Below, one piece after another: positions 20,753 through 29,462 of a stretch of DNA of 64,000 nt; positions within the stretch are counted from its first letter, which is position 1; every line of letters starts with the position of its first letter. The DNA is from Planctomycetia bacterium. GTDB taxonomy: Bacteria; Planctomycetota; Planctomycetia; Pirellulales; UBA1268. Where the stretch lies: assembly GCA_014192425.1 (NCBI GenBank), contig BJHK01000003.1, positions 185,212 through 249,211 of the forward strand, in the 5' to 3' direction. The translations under genes and the position numbers were made by a program. The notes beneath the pieces are model-generated. The model was not told where the DNA came from. It made no database searches and saw only the letters and a program-made list of their open reading frames with translations.

Positions 20753-23493
20753 GTGAGCTCTCCGGCAGGCGGCGCGTCGGCCTCTTCCTTTTCGCCCGGC
20801 GGCACCGGCACGACGGCCGCCAGCGTGTCGGCGTCGTCGAGCCGCATGATCCGCACCCCCTGGGTGTTGCGGCCGATCGACTTGATCTCGGCCACGTTCA
20901 CGCGCTGGATCTTGCCGCGGGCCGTCATCATCAGCACCTGGTCCTCGTCGCGGACCGCGACGATCGACACGACCTGGCCGTTGCGGGCCGTCGTCTTGAT
21001 GTCGCGCACGCCCTTGCCGCCGCGGTGCTGGGTGCGGTAGCGCATGCCGCTCGAGTCGCCCTCCCCCTCCTCGCCCACCGGCTCCGCCGACTCCGTCTCA
21101 ACCGGTTCCTCGGCGGCTCCATCGTCGGCCGGCCCCGGGCCCGACACCGGCGTGCCGACGCCGAATGGGGTCCGCTTGCCGTAGCCGTGCTCGCACACCG
21201 TGAGCAGCGTGGCGGCCGGGTCGGCCACCACCATGCCGACGAGCCGATCGCCGGCCCCGATCTTGATGCCGCGGACGCCGCTGGTGTCGCGGCCCATCGG
21301 CCGGGCGTCCGACTCGGGGAAGCGGATCGCCATTCCCTTGGCAGTCGCCAGCACGAGTTCGTCGCCGGGCTTCGTCACCACCGCGTCGACGAGCTCGTCC
21401 CCCTCGCGGAGCTTGACGGCGATCAGCCCCTTGGTGCGCCGGCGGCGATACTGCTCGAGCGCCGTCTTCTTCACCATGCCGCTGCGGGTGGCGAGCATCA
21501 GGCACTGGTCGGGGTCCTCGAAGCCCGACACCGAGCGGCAGTCGGCCACCTTCTCGCCGGGCTCGAACTCCAGCAGGTTGACCAGCGCCCGCCCCTTGGC
21601 ATCGCGGGCCAGTTCGGGAAGTTCGAAGACCCGCATCGAGAACACCTTGCCGAGCGTGGTGAACACCAGCAGCCAGTCGTGGGTGCTGGCCACGAACAGG
21701 TGCTCGATCGGGTCCTCCTCGTCGGTGCGGGCCCCCGTCAGTCCCTTGCCGCCGCGGCGCTGGGCCCGGTAGGTGTCGGCCGCGGTCCGCTTCACGTAGC
21801 CGGCCCGGCTGATCGTGACCACCATCGTGGCCTCGGTGATCAGTTCGGCCATGTCGCGGATGTCGCCGGCCTCGCCGCTGATCTCGGTGCGGCGGTCGTC
21901 GCCATGCTTCGCTTCGAGCTCGAGCAGCTCGGCCCGGATCAGCCCCTTGATGTTCGCCTCGCTGGAGAGGAGGCGGCGGAACTCGCCGATCTTGTCGAGC
22001 AGTTCGCGGTGCTCGCCGCCGAGCTTCTCCTGCTCGAGATTGACCAGCTGGCCGAGGGTGAGCCGGAGGATGGCGTCGGCCTGCACCGGCGACAGCCCGT
22101 AGGTCTCGCTCGCCCCGCGCTCCTCCTGGAGGACGGCGAACCCGGCGGCACCGAGGGCCCGCTCCAGCAGCGCGGCCGGCGCCTGGAGCGTGCAGAGCCG
22201 CTCCTTGGCCTCGGCCTGCGACTTCGAGCTGCGGATGATGCGGATCACCTCGTCGATGTTGACCAGCGCGACGAGCAGCCCCTCCAGCGTGTGCTTCCGC
22301 GACCGGGCCTTCTGCAGGAGGTGCTGCGTCCGCCGGCGCAGCACCGCCAGGCGGTGGCGGAGAAACTCCTCCAGCATCATCTTGAACGACAGGATTCGCG
22401 GCTTGCCGTCGACCAGCGCCAGGAAGATCAGCGAGAACGAGGTCTGCAGCGGCGAGAACTGGTAGAGCTGGTTGAGGACGACGTCCGGGTCGGCGTCGCG
22501 CTTCAATTCCAGGATCAGACGAACCGGTTCCTTGAGGTCGCTCTCGTTGCGGATCGCCGAGATGCCCTTGATGCGGTCCTCGTTGACAAGTTCCGCGATC
22601 TTCTCCTCGATCGCGTCCCGCGTCTGCTGGTAGGGGATCTCGGTGACCACGATCCGATTGCGGTTCTTGCCGAACTCCTCGACATGGGCCCGGGCCCGGA
22701 GCGTGATCGTGCTCCGGCCGGTGAGATAGCCGCGGACCAGCGGCTCGCGGCCCATGACGATGCCCCCGGTGGGGAAATCGGGGCCGGGCACGATCTGCAG
22801 CAGCTCCCCCATCGACACCGACGGGTTGTCGATCAGGGCCACGAGGGCTCGGCAGACCTCGCCGAGGTTGTGGGGCGGGATGCTGGTCGCCATGCCGACG
22901 GCGATGCCGCCGGCGCCGTTGACGACGAGGTTGGGGAACCGGGCGGGGAGCACGACCGGCTCGGTGTTCCGCTCGTCATACGAGGGGACGTAATCGACCG
23001 TGTCGAGGTCGATGTCGTCGAGCATCATGGAGGCGATCGGCGACAGCCGGGCCTCGGTGTACCGCATCGCGGCCGCCGGCAGGCCGGCGATCGAGCCAAA
23101 GTTGCCCTGCTTGTCGACGAGGACGTGCCGCATGTTCCATTCCTGGGCCATGCGGACGAGCGTCGGATAGATCACGCTCTCGCCGTGCGGATGGTAGTTG
23201 CCGCTGGTGTCGCCGGAGATCTTGGCACACTTCACCCGGGCGGCCGAGGGGGAGAGGTTGAGATCGTTCATCGCGACCAGGATCCGACGCTGCGACGGCT
23301 TGAGTCCGTCGCGGACGTCGGGCAGTGCCCGGGCGACGATGACGCTCATCGCGTACGTCAGGTAACTGTCTTTCAGCTCCTGCTCGATCGGCAGCTCGAT
23401 CAGTCGGCCGCCGGAAATGTCGCGCAGCGGCTCTCCCTCCGCCGGACCGCCACTGGCTCCGGACGCGTCCGGGGGGTTCACGTCGTCTGCCAA
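20749..23493 (-). CDS. gyrA: DNA gyrase subunit A
   Basis: GyrA cuts and rejoins DNA in the gyrase heterotetramer that introduces negative supercoils. The 914-residue protein has [20 protein letters not shown], the catalytic tyrosine at residue 145 ([13 protein letters not shown]), and the C-terminal wheel domain with the GyrA box QRRGGKG, which separates it from ParC. In the quinolone-determining region it reads [10 protein letters not shown]. The residue equal to E. coli Ser83 is Ser106, Asp82 is Glu105, and Asp87 is Pro110. The start is a TTG at 23493 with GGAG nine bases upstream. It heads the gyrA-ugd-hppA group; a candidate promoter lies at 23548-23575. Confidence 0.95.
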   Translation of the reverse strand: MADDVNPPDASGASGGPAEGEPLRDISGGRLIELPIEQELKDSYLTYAMSVIVARALPDVRDGLKPSQRRILVAMNDLNLSPSAARVKCAKISGDTSGNYHPHGESVIYPTLVRMAQEWNMRHVLVDKQGNFGSIAGLPAAAMRYTEARLSPIASMMLDDIDLDTVDYVPSYDERNTEPVVLPARFPNLVVNGAGGIAVGMATSIPPHNLGEVCRALVALIDNPSVSMGELLQIVPGPDFPTGGIVMGREPLVRGYLTGRSTITLRARAHVEEFGKNRNRIVVTEIPYQQTRDAIEEKIAELVNEDRIKGISAIRNESDLKEPVRLILELKRDADPDVVLNQLYQFSPLQTSFSLIFLALVDGKPRILSFKMMLEEFLRHRLAVLRRRTQHLLQKARSRKHTLEGLLVALVNIDEVIRIIRSSKSQAEAKERLCTLQAPAALLERALGAAGFAVLQEERGASETYGLSPVQADAILRLTLGQLVNLEQEKLGGEHRELLDKIGEFRRLLSSEANIKGLIRAELLELEAKHGDDRRTEISGEAGDIRDMAELITEATMVVTISRAGYVKRTAADTYRAQRRGGKGLTGARTDEEDPIEHLFVASTHDWLLVFTTLGKVFSMRVFELPELARDAKGRALVNLLEFEPGEKVADCRSVSGFEDPDQCLMLATRSGMVKKTALEQYRRRRTKGLIAVKLREGDELVDAVVTKPGDELVLATAKGMAIRFPESDARPMGRDTSGVRGIKIGAGDRLVGMVVADPAATLLTVCEHGYGKRTPFGVGTPVSGPGPADDGAAEEPVETESAEPVGEEGEGDSSGMRYRTQHRGGKGVRDIKTTARNGQVVSIVAVRDEDQVLMMTARGKIQRVNVAEIKSIGRNTQGVRIMRLDDADTLAAVVPVPPGEKEEADAPPAGELT

Positions 23494-23547
23494 AACCGGG
23501 ATCTCCGAGGCCGAACCATCCGCCGGATCACCCCCGCCGGATGCTTG

Positions 23548-23575
23548 AACATACCCGGCATGCCCCGGGGGTCAA
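23548..23575 (-). promoter_or_regulatory. Candidate sigma-70-type promoter of gyrA
   Basis: On the minus strand TTGACC (23575-23570) and TATGTT (23553-23548) are separated by 16 bases. The -35 box matches five of six consensus bases and the -10 box four. The predicted start lies about 50 bases upstream of the gyrA TTG codon. Confidence 0.4.
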
Positions 23576-23708
23576 CCGGCGCGAAAGGCCCGCCGCAGCC
23601 GTGATTTTCGCAGCCCCGCGCCCGGCTTGACCCACGCCGCCGCCCCTCCCTATCCTCCCGCCCCCTGATTGGTTCTGAAGCGTCCCCCGAGCGTTCCTCG
23701 ACCGCACC

Positions 23709-25439
23709 ATGCACATCGCTAAAACCTCCGGCGTGGTCGTCGCCGTGGCCGCCGCGCTCGTGCTCCTGCCCAACCTCGGCGGCCCGCCATTGTGGGACGA
23801 CGACGAGCCGCGCAACGCCGCCTGTTCGCTCGCCATGTACGCGGGGGGCGACTGGATCGTGCCCACGTTCAACGGCCGGCTGCGCGTGGAGAAGCCGGTG
23901 CTCGTCAATTGGCTGCACCTCGCCGGCTTCTCCGTCTGCGGCACGAACGAATGGGGTGCCCGGCTCCCCTCCGCCCTGCTCACGCTCGCCACCTGCCTGC
24001 TCGTCTGGCGGATCGGCAGCGACCTGTTCGGCGCCGCCGCGGGCCGCTGGGGAGGCGTGGTGATGGGCACCTGTCTGTGGACGGGCATCGCCGGCCGGGC
24101 CTGCACGCCCGACGCGCCGCTGGGGTTCTGCGCGACGCTCGCGCTCTGGCTCTTCGTCCGCGGCACCGGCCGGCGTGACGGTCCGGTCGGCCTTTCGCGG
24201 GCCGCGGCGATCGCCGTCGGGGCCGCCTGCGGACTGGCGATCCTCGCCAAGGGACCGGTGGGCCTCGTCCTGCCGCTGGCGGCATTCCTGCTTTTCGCCT
24301 CGTGGCAGGGCGCCGTCGATCCGGGACGGACCGGGCCGCTGCGGCTGCTGGCTGCCTTCCGCGCCGGCTGGCGCGGCATCCATGCGACGACGATCTGCCT
24401 CGCCGCCTGCATCGTCGCGGCACCGTGGTATGCCGCGGTCACGCTGCGGACCGACGGCCAATGGCTGCGCGAATTCCTCCTCGTCCACAACGCCGGCCGG
24501 TTCGCCGCGCCGATGGAGGGGCATTCCGGCTCGATGTTTGTCTACTATCCGCTGGTCATGCTCGTCGGCATGTTTCCCTGGTCGAGCGCGGCCGCCCTGA
24601 TCGGCCACCATGCCCTCCGCGGCCTCGGGGCAGACGACGGCGGCATCCGGTCAGGCTCCCGGCTGCTCCTCGCCTGGCTGGCGGCGTGGGTCATTCCCTT
24701 CTCCCTGGCAGCCACGAAGCTGCCCGGCTACGTCTGGCCCGCCTACCCCGCGATCGCCGTGCTCACCGGCTGGTTCATCGCCGCGTGGATCGCCCGGCCG
24801 TCCGCCACGATCGATGCCTGGATGCGGGCCGCGTGGTGCTTCCTCGCCGCCGCCGGCCTGGCGATCGGCGTCGTGCTGCCGTTCGTCGCCCGCCGGCATG
24901 CACCGGGCCTGGAGTGGCTGGGAATCGTCGGGGTCGTGCCCGTCGCGGGCGCGATGCTGGCCTGGGCCTGCCAGTCGCTGCGCTCGCGCATCGCCGCCTC
25001 TGCAACGCTCGCGACCACGGCCTGCCTGACCGTGGGACTGATCGTGTCATTGGCTCCGGAGGCGCTGGGCCGCCGCGGCGGGCCGCGCAGCCTGCTGCAG
25101 CTGGCGGCCGCCAACGCGGAGTGCCGGCCGGTCACGATCGGCGCCTATCGGACGCCGCCGAGCATCGCCTTCTACGGCGGCCGGCTGGCCACGGACGGCC
25201 GCGTCGCGGAACTGCTCACGCCCGCCGACGTCGCAACGTTCCTGGAAGCCAACCCGGGCGCCCCCTTGGTGGTCGATGACCGCTTCCAGACGCAGCTGGC
25301 GCCGATCCTGACCCCGGCATACCGGGTCAGCGGCGTGACGACGTCCCTGCCGGAGTCGCGCCGCCTGCTGCTCCTCGAGCCGGACCGCGGGCCACAGACC
25401 GGTCCGCTCGCCGCCGTTGATTCACCGCTGCGCCGCTGA
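23709..25439 (+). CDS. ArnT/PMT-like glycosyltransferase (family 39/83), first copy
   Basis: The 576-residue membrane protein has about a dozen hydrophobic segments. The N-terminus carries the acidic loop typical of this superfamily: LGGPPLWDDDEPRNAACS near residue 28, followed by the RLRVEKPVLVNWL region. These enzymes move a sugar from a polyprenyl-phosphate carrier to an acceptor outside the cytoplasmic membrane. A periplasmic domain of about 110 residues ends the protein. It is the first of three plus-strand genes; the next coding start is 38 bases after its stop. The acceptor (lipid, glycan or protein) cannot be told. Confidence 0.85.
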   Translation: MHIAKTSGVVVAVAAALVLLPNLGGPPLWDDDEPRNAACSLAMYAGGDWIVPTFNGRLRVEKPVLVNWLHLAGFSVCGTNEWGARLPSALLTLATCLLVWRIGSDLFGAAAGRWGGVVMGTCLWTGIAGRACTPDAPLGFCATLALWLFVRGTGRRDGPVGLSRAAAIAVGAACGLAILAKGPVGLVLPLAAFLLFASWQGAVDPGRTGPLRLLAAFRAGWRGIHATTICLAACIVAAPWYAAVTLRTDGQWLREFLLVHNAGRFAAPMEGHSGSMFVYYPLVMLVGMFPWSSAAALIGHHALRGLGADDGGIRSGSRLLLAWLAAWVIPFSLAATKLPGYVWPAYPAIAVLTGWFIAAWIARPSATIDAWMRAAWCFLAAAGLAIGVVLPFVARRHAPGLEWLGIVGVVPVAGAMLAWACQSLRSRIAASATLATTACLTVGLIVSLAPEALGRRGGPRSLLQLAAANAECRPVTIGAYRTPPSIAFYGGRLATDGRVAELLTPADVATFLEANPGAPLVVDDRFQTQLAPILTPAYRVSGVTTSLPESRRLLLLEPDRGPQTGPLAAVDSPLRR

Positions 25440-25476
25440 TTGCGCCACGACTCCACCCGCCCCGAAAGCACGGCTC

Positions 25477-27240
25477 ATGCCCCGACGCCACGCCACGCTC
25501 CTCGTCCTGCTCGCCACCGCCGCCGCGCTCGTCGTCGGCGTGAATCGCACGCCCCTCTGGGACGAGGACGAGCCCCGCTTTGCGGCCATCGCCCGGGCGA
25601 TGGTCGAGAGCGGCGACTGGGTGGTGCCGCTCTACAACGACCAGGTCGCCGTGGACAAGCCGGTGCTGATGCACTGGTGCATGGCGGCGGCGATGACCGT
25701 CTGCGGAGTGAACGAGTTCGCCTGCCGCCTGCCGTCGGTCCTGGCCACGCTGGCGACGGCGCTGGCGCTCGTCTGGGCCGGACGCCGCTGGTGCGACACG
25801 GCCACCGGTGCGCTGGCCGCACTGGCCTACGTCGGCTGCCTGCTGGTGGCGATCGAGGCCCACGCCGCCACGCCCGATGCGATCCTCGTGGCCCTCACGG
25901 CGTGGGCGACGCTGCTCGCCGTGGAGCCATTCCTGCCCGACCGTGACGCCGAGCGAACTGGCCGGGGTCCGGCCCGGCTGTCGGCCGGCCGGGCCATCGG
26001 CGTCGGCCTGCTCACCGGCCTGGCGGTCGTCTGCAAGGGACCGATCGGGTTCGTCGGCCCGCTGGCGGTGATCGGCCCGTGGGCGGTGTGGATGGCCTGC
26101 GAGCGGCGCCGCTCCGCGACGCCCCGTCCCCCGCTGTTCGCCACGCTGGTTCCCGCGACGCTCGAAGCGATCGCCGGCCTGCGACCGCTGCTCCTGGTTG
26201 GCGCGGCGCTGGCTGCCGCGGCGCCGTGGTACGTCGCCGTCTCGCTGCGCACCGATGGCGCCTGGACGTCCGGGTTCTTCTTCGTTCACAACGTGGGACG
26301 GTTCATGGCGCCGATGGAGAAGCATGGCGGCGGCCCGCTCTTCCATCCGCTCGTGATGCTCGTCGGCTTCTACCCCTGGTCCTGCTTCCTGCCGCTGGCG
26401 ATCGTCCTCGCGGCCTGGCGGATTCGGCGTGGCACGGCCGCACCGCGCGACCGGGCGATCCTCGGCCTGCTGCTCGTCTGGCTCGCCATCTGGGTGGGAG
26501 GCTTCTCCGCAGCGGCGACGAAACTGCCCAACTACGTCCTGCCCGCCTATCCGGCGGCCGCCTTCCTGGTCGCGATCGTCGCCGTGCAGGCGGCCCGCCG
26601 CGCGGCCACGACGGCGGGCTGGGAGCATCCGCGCTGGATGACGGCGGGGATCGCCTGCCTGGCGTTCGGCGGCGTCGCCACGGCGGCCACGATCGTCGTC
26701 GTCGCCCGCCACGGGCTCCCCGGCGTGGAACCGGCCGCCCTCGTGGGGCTCGTGCCCGTCGGCGCCGCCGCCGCCTGCGGCCTGCTGGCCCGCCGCGACC
26801 CACGGGCCGCCGTCGCCACGTTCGCCGCGTCCGCACTCTGCTTCACGGCCCTCGCCGTCGGCCCCGCCGGCCGGCGACTCGCCGCGGCCAACCCCCTGCC
26901 CGGGTTCGTGCAGGCGATCCAGGCCCGCGCCGGCGGCGCGGCCCGCCTCGGCACCTACCTGCTGGCGAGCCCGAACGTCATCTTTTACTCCAACGGCCAC
27001 GTTTCCCAGTTCACGATGGAAGGGGACGAGGCGGCCGGCCGGTTCCTCCATTCCGGCCGCGACGCGGTGCTGCTCGTGCCGGAGGATCACTATCCCCACG
27101 TCGCCGGCTCCCTGCCGGCGGGATTCGGGATCGTGGGCCGCATCCGTCCGGCGTTCCGCAGGCACGACGTGCTCGCGATCGGCGCGCTCGAGGACGCACC
27201 GGCCGAGCGCACGGCGACCGCCGGGGGAACGACGCGATGA
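25477..27240 (+). CDS. ArnT/PMT-like glycosyltransferase, second copy
   Basis: The 587-residue protein is a paralogue of the preceding gene. It shares the loop TPLWDEDEPRFAAIARAM near residue 24, VAVDKPVLMHW, and about a dozen hydrophobic segments. Both carry CKGPIGF/AKGPVGL-type and GRFMAPMEKH/GRFAAPMEGH motifs, so they probably arose by tandem duplication and diverged. The ATG at 25477 fits the family start; an upstream in-frame start would give a Cys/Ala-rich leader. The stop overlaps the next gene's ATG by four bases. The activity is expected to use a polyprenyl-phosphate sugar, presumably made by the gene that follows. Confidence 0.85.
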   Translation: MPRRHATLLVLLATAAALVVGVNRTPLWDEDEPRFAAIARAMVESGDWVVPLYNDQVAVDKPVLMHWCMAAAMTVCGVNEFACRLPSVLATLATALALVWAGRRWCDTATGALAALAYVGCLLVAIEAHAATPDAILVALTAWATLLAVEPFLPDRDAERTGRGPARLSAGRAIGVGLLTGLAVVCKGPIGFVGPLAVIGPWAVWMACERRRSATPRPPLFATLVPATLEAIAGLRPLLLVGAALAAAAPWYVAVSLRTDGAWTSGFFFVHNVGRFMAPMEKHGGGPLFHPLVMLVGFYPWSCFLPLAIVLAAWRIRRGTAAPRDRAILGLLLVWLAIWVGGFSAAATKLPNYVLPAYPAAAFLVAIVAVQAARRAATTAGWEHPRWMTAGIACLAFGGVATAATIVVVARHGLPGVEPAALVGLVPVGAAAACGLLARRDPRAAVATFAASALCFTALAVGPAGRRLAAANPLPGFVQAIQARAGGAARLGTYLLASPNVIFYSNGHVSQFTMEGDEAAGRFLHSGRDAVLLVPEDHYPHVAGSLPAGFGIVGRIRPAFRRHDVLAIGALEDAPAERTATAGGTTR

Positions 27241-28274
27241 GCCAGGCGCACGAAGCCGACACCATCCTGTCCTGCAGCCCGCGGGCCGCCGGCCGCCGGT
27301 CCGGTCGCGGCCTGCTCTCCGTCGTGATCCCCTGCCATGACGAGGCGGACGTCATCGACGCGACCCACGACCGGCTGGTCGAGGTCTTGCCGACGACCGG
27401 CATGGACTTCGAGATCATCTACGTCGACGACGGCAGCCGCGACGCCACGCTCGCCAGGCTGGAGGCGATCGCCGGCCACGATACGCGGGTGACCGTGGTC
27501 GAGCTGTCGCGCAACTTCGGCCAGCAGGCGGCGATGTCGGCCGGCCTGGCCATGGCCCGGGGTGACGCGGTGGTGATCACCGACGCCGACCTCCAGGATC
27601 CACCCGAGGTGATCCCGGAGATGGTGGCGGCGTGGCGGGGCGGCGTGGACGTGGCCTACGGGCGGCGCCGCTCGCGGGCCGGCGAGACGCCCTTCAAGCT
27701 CTTCACCGCGAGCCTCTTCCACCGCTTCTTCGCCCGGCTCATTCCCTACCCGATGCCGGTCGACACCGGCGACTTCAAGCTCATCGACCGGGCGGTGGCC
27801 GATGCCGTCAACGCGCTCCCCGAACGGCGCCGCTACCTGCGCAGCCTGATTCCCTGGGCCGGCTTCCGCCACGAGCCGGTCTGGTACGACCGCCGCGCCC
27901 GCCACGCCGGCACGACGAAGTATTCCCCCTGGAAACTCCTCAAGCTCGCCGGCGACGCGCTCGTGCTCTCGTCCGACGCGCCAATGCGGCTGACGTGGAC
28001 GGCCGCCGGCGGCCTGGCGGTCAGCGGCGCGCTGGCGACGACCGCCGCGACGGTGGCGGCCTGGACCGCGCCGGCCCCGCAGGCCGGTGTTTCGCTGGCG
28101 GCCATGACCGCCGTCGTCTGCCTCGTCGCCGCCGTGCAGACGACGGCCCTGGCGATCGTCGGTGAATACGTGGTCCGGGCCTACCGCGAGGCACAAGGAA
28201 GGCCGACGTCGGTGGTCCGGCGCACGATCACGACAGCGACCGTTCGCAACACCTCCGGCACGCGGGCCGCGTAG
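27237..28274 (+). CDS. GtrB/ArnC-like polyprenyl-phosphate glycosyltransferase
   Basis: The 345-residue family 2 glycosyltransferase has a GT-A domain with LLSVVIPCHDEADVID, IIYVDDGSRDATL, VITDADLQDPPEVIPEM (metal-binding DxD) and DTGDFKLIDRAVADAVNALP. Two C-terminal membrane helices (GGLAVSGALATTAATVAAW and MTAVVCLVAAVQTTALAIV) follow. This layout is that of enzymes that transfer a sugar from a nucleotide donor to undecaprenyl phosphate on the inner face of the membrane. With the two ArnT-like enzymes upstream it makes a plausible pathway: charge the carrier inside, transfer the sugar outside. The ATG overlaps the preceding stop (ATGA). Confidence 0.88.
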   Translation: MSQAHEADTILSCSPRAAGRRSGRGLLSVVIPCHDEADVIDATHDRLVEVLPTTGMDFEIIYVDDGSRDATLARLEAIAGHDTRVTVVELSRNFGQQAAMSAGLAMARGDAVVITDADLQDPPEVIPEMVAAWRGGVDVAYGRRRSRAGETPFKLFTASLFHRFFARLIPYPMPVDTGDFKLIDRAVADAVNALPERRRYLRSLIPWAGFRHEPVWYDRRARHAGTTKYSPWKLLKLAGDALVLSSDAPMRLTWTAAGGLAVSGALATTAATVAAWTAPAPQAGVSLAAMTAVVCLVAAVQTTALAIVGEYVVRAYREAQGRPTSVVRRTITTATVRNTSGTRAA

Positions 28275-28289
28275 CAGGCCGGCCGCGGC

Positions 28290-28856
28290 TCACTTGGCCA
28301 GTTCGGCCTCGATCGCCTTGACGAACGCGGCGTCGTCGGGCGCAACGCGGGTCTTGAACCGCCCCGCGATCCTGCCGTCCTTGCCGATGAGAAACTTCTC
28401 GAAGTTCCAGCCCACCTCGCCCGGCGGGTCGGACGATTCGGTGAGCGTCTTGAAGAGCGGCGCCTTGCCCTGCCCCTTGACGGTGATCTTGGAGAACATC
28501 GGGAACGTGACGCCGTAGTCCTTCGTGCAGAACGTGGCGATCTCGGCGTCGCTGCCCGGCTCCTGGGCGCCGAAATCGTTGGCCGGGAAGCCGAGGACCA
28601 CGAAGCCCTTGTCCTTGTGGGCTTCGTACAGCTTTTGCAGGCCCGCGTACTGCGGCGTCGCACCGCAGCGGCTGGCGACGTTCACGATCAGCACCACCTT
28701 CCCCTTGTAGGCGGCGAGGTCGACCGGCTTGCCGTCGATCGACTTCATCTCGCCCGCCAGCGGCGTGCCGGTCTCGGCCCGGGCGGAGAGCATCATCGAA
28801 AGGGACGCGCACACGAAGCCGACGACGAGCAGACTGCGAAACTCGGGCACTGGCAT
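28290..28856 (-). CDS. Secreted glutathione peroxidase-like protein (cysteine type)
   Basis: The 188-residue protein starts with a signal-like segment (SLLVVGFVCASLSMMLSARA). The glutathione peroxidase core follows: VVLIVNVASRCGATPQYAGL with a cysteine instead of selenocysteine, VLGFPANDFGAQEPGS with the glutamine, and WNFEKFLIGKDG with the tryptophan and asparagine. These enzymes reduce peroxides, bacterial forms often using thioredoxin. Export suggests the periplasmic compartment. The ATG at 28856 has AGGAG seven bases upstream. It lies 69 bases downstream of the MEKHLA gene, on the same strand. Confidence 0.9.
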   Translation of the reverse strand: MPVPEFRSLLVVGFVCASLSMMLSARAETGTPLAGEMKSIDGKPVDLAAYKGKVVLIVNVASRCGATPQYAGLQKLYEAHKDKGFVVLGFPANDFGAQEPGSDAEIATFCTKDYGVTFPMFSKITVKGQGKAPLFKTLTESSDPPGEVGWNFEKFLIGKDGRIAGRFKTRVAPDDAAFVKAIEAELAK

Positions 28857-28925
28857 GGGGATTCTCCTGGCGCGGAACGGGCGGGGCAACGACGCACTGA
28901 GATTAGAGGCGACTGCACCCGGCTG

Positions 28926-29462
28926 TCAAAGTTCCGGCTGGCGCTCGCCCGCAGGCAGCGGCGTCCAGCGGTCGAACGTCGCCGCCTGCCCATGGTATCC
29001 CCCGCGGGCATCGACGAGGTTCCAGACGATCGCCTGCTCGATGCGAAACCGCCTCCCGGTGCTCGAGATCCGGATGCCCGAGTAGTCGTCCACAAACCCA
29101 TCGCGCCAGGTGCGTTCCAGGAGCCGCGCCCGCTCGTCGCGGTGCACCGGCTCGGCGGTGAGCCGCGACGGCGTCCGCAGCAACGTATCGAAGTCGAGTT
29201 CCCAGAGTGCCAGCGCCGCCGCGTTGCCGTAGGTCAGGATCGGATCGGCCTCGGTGCCGTGCGACACGACGACGAACGGGGCCCGAAACAGCCGCATGGC
29301 CTGCTCGACCGGCGTCCCGGCACGGTCGATGAGTTCACGCCCCAGCAACCGGACGAACGAGTCGAGGAGCAGCTGCGCGTGGGCCGCCGTCGCCGCGATC
29401 GGCCCGTCAGGCGGCGGTGTCACGGAGTCGTCGGTGTGCATCGGCGTCACCACGGCAGTCAT
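28926..29462 (-). CDS. MEKHLA-domain protein, coupled to pckA
   Basis: The 178-residue protein matches the MEKHLA domain, a PAS-like sensor module. It has LLLDSFVRLLGRELIDR near the start, FRAPFVVVSHGTEADPILTYGNAAALALWELDF in the middle, and a C-terminal RFRIEQAIVWNLVD and YHGQAATFDRW. No output or DNA-binding domain is attached, so it may act through partner binding. The ATG at 29462 overlaps the pckA stop by four bases (ATGA), so it is translated from the pckA messenger. A ligand is not evident. A redox or light role is only a guess from other PAS-like domains. Confidence 0.8.
   Translation of the reverse strand: MTAVVTPMHTDDSVTPPPDGPIAATAAHAQLLLDSFVRLLGRELIDRAGTPVEQAMRLFRAPFVVVSHGTEADPILTYGNAAALALWELDFDTLLRTPSRLTAEPVHRDERARLLERTWRDGFVDDYSGIRISSTGRRFRIEQAIVWNLVDARGGYHGQAATFDRWTPLPAGERQPEL

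Noticed and set aside
21025..23604. An 859-codon plus-strand open frame
   Set aside because: It is antisense to gyrA, whose motifs are unmistakable. The long open frame reflects codon bias at GC-rich third positions.
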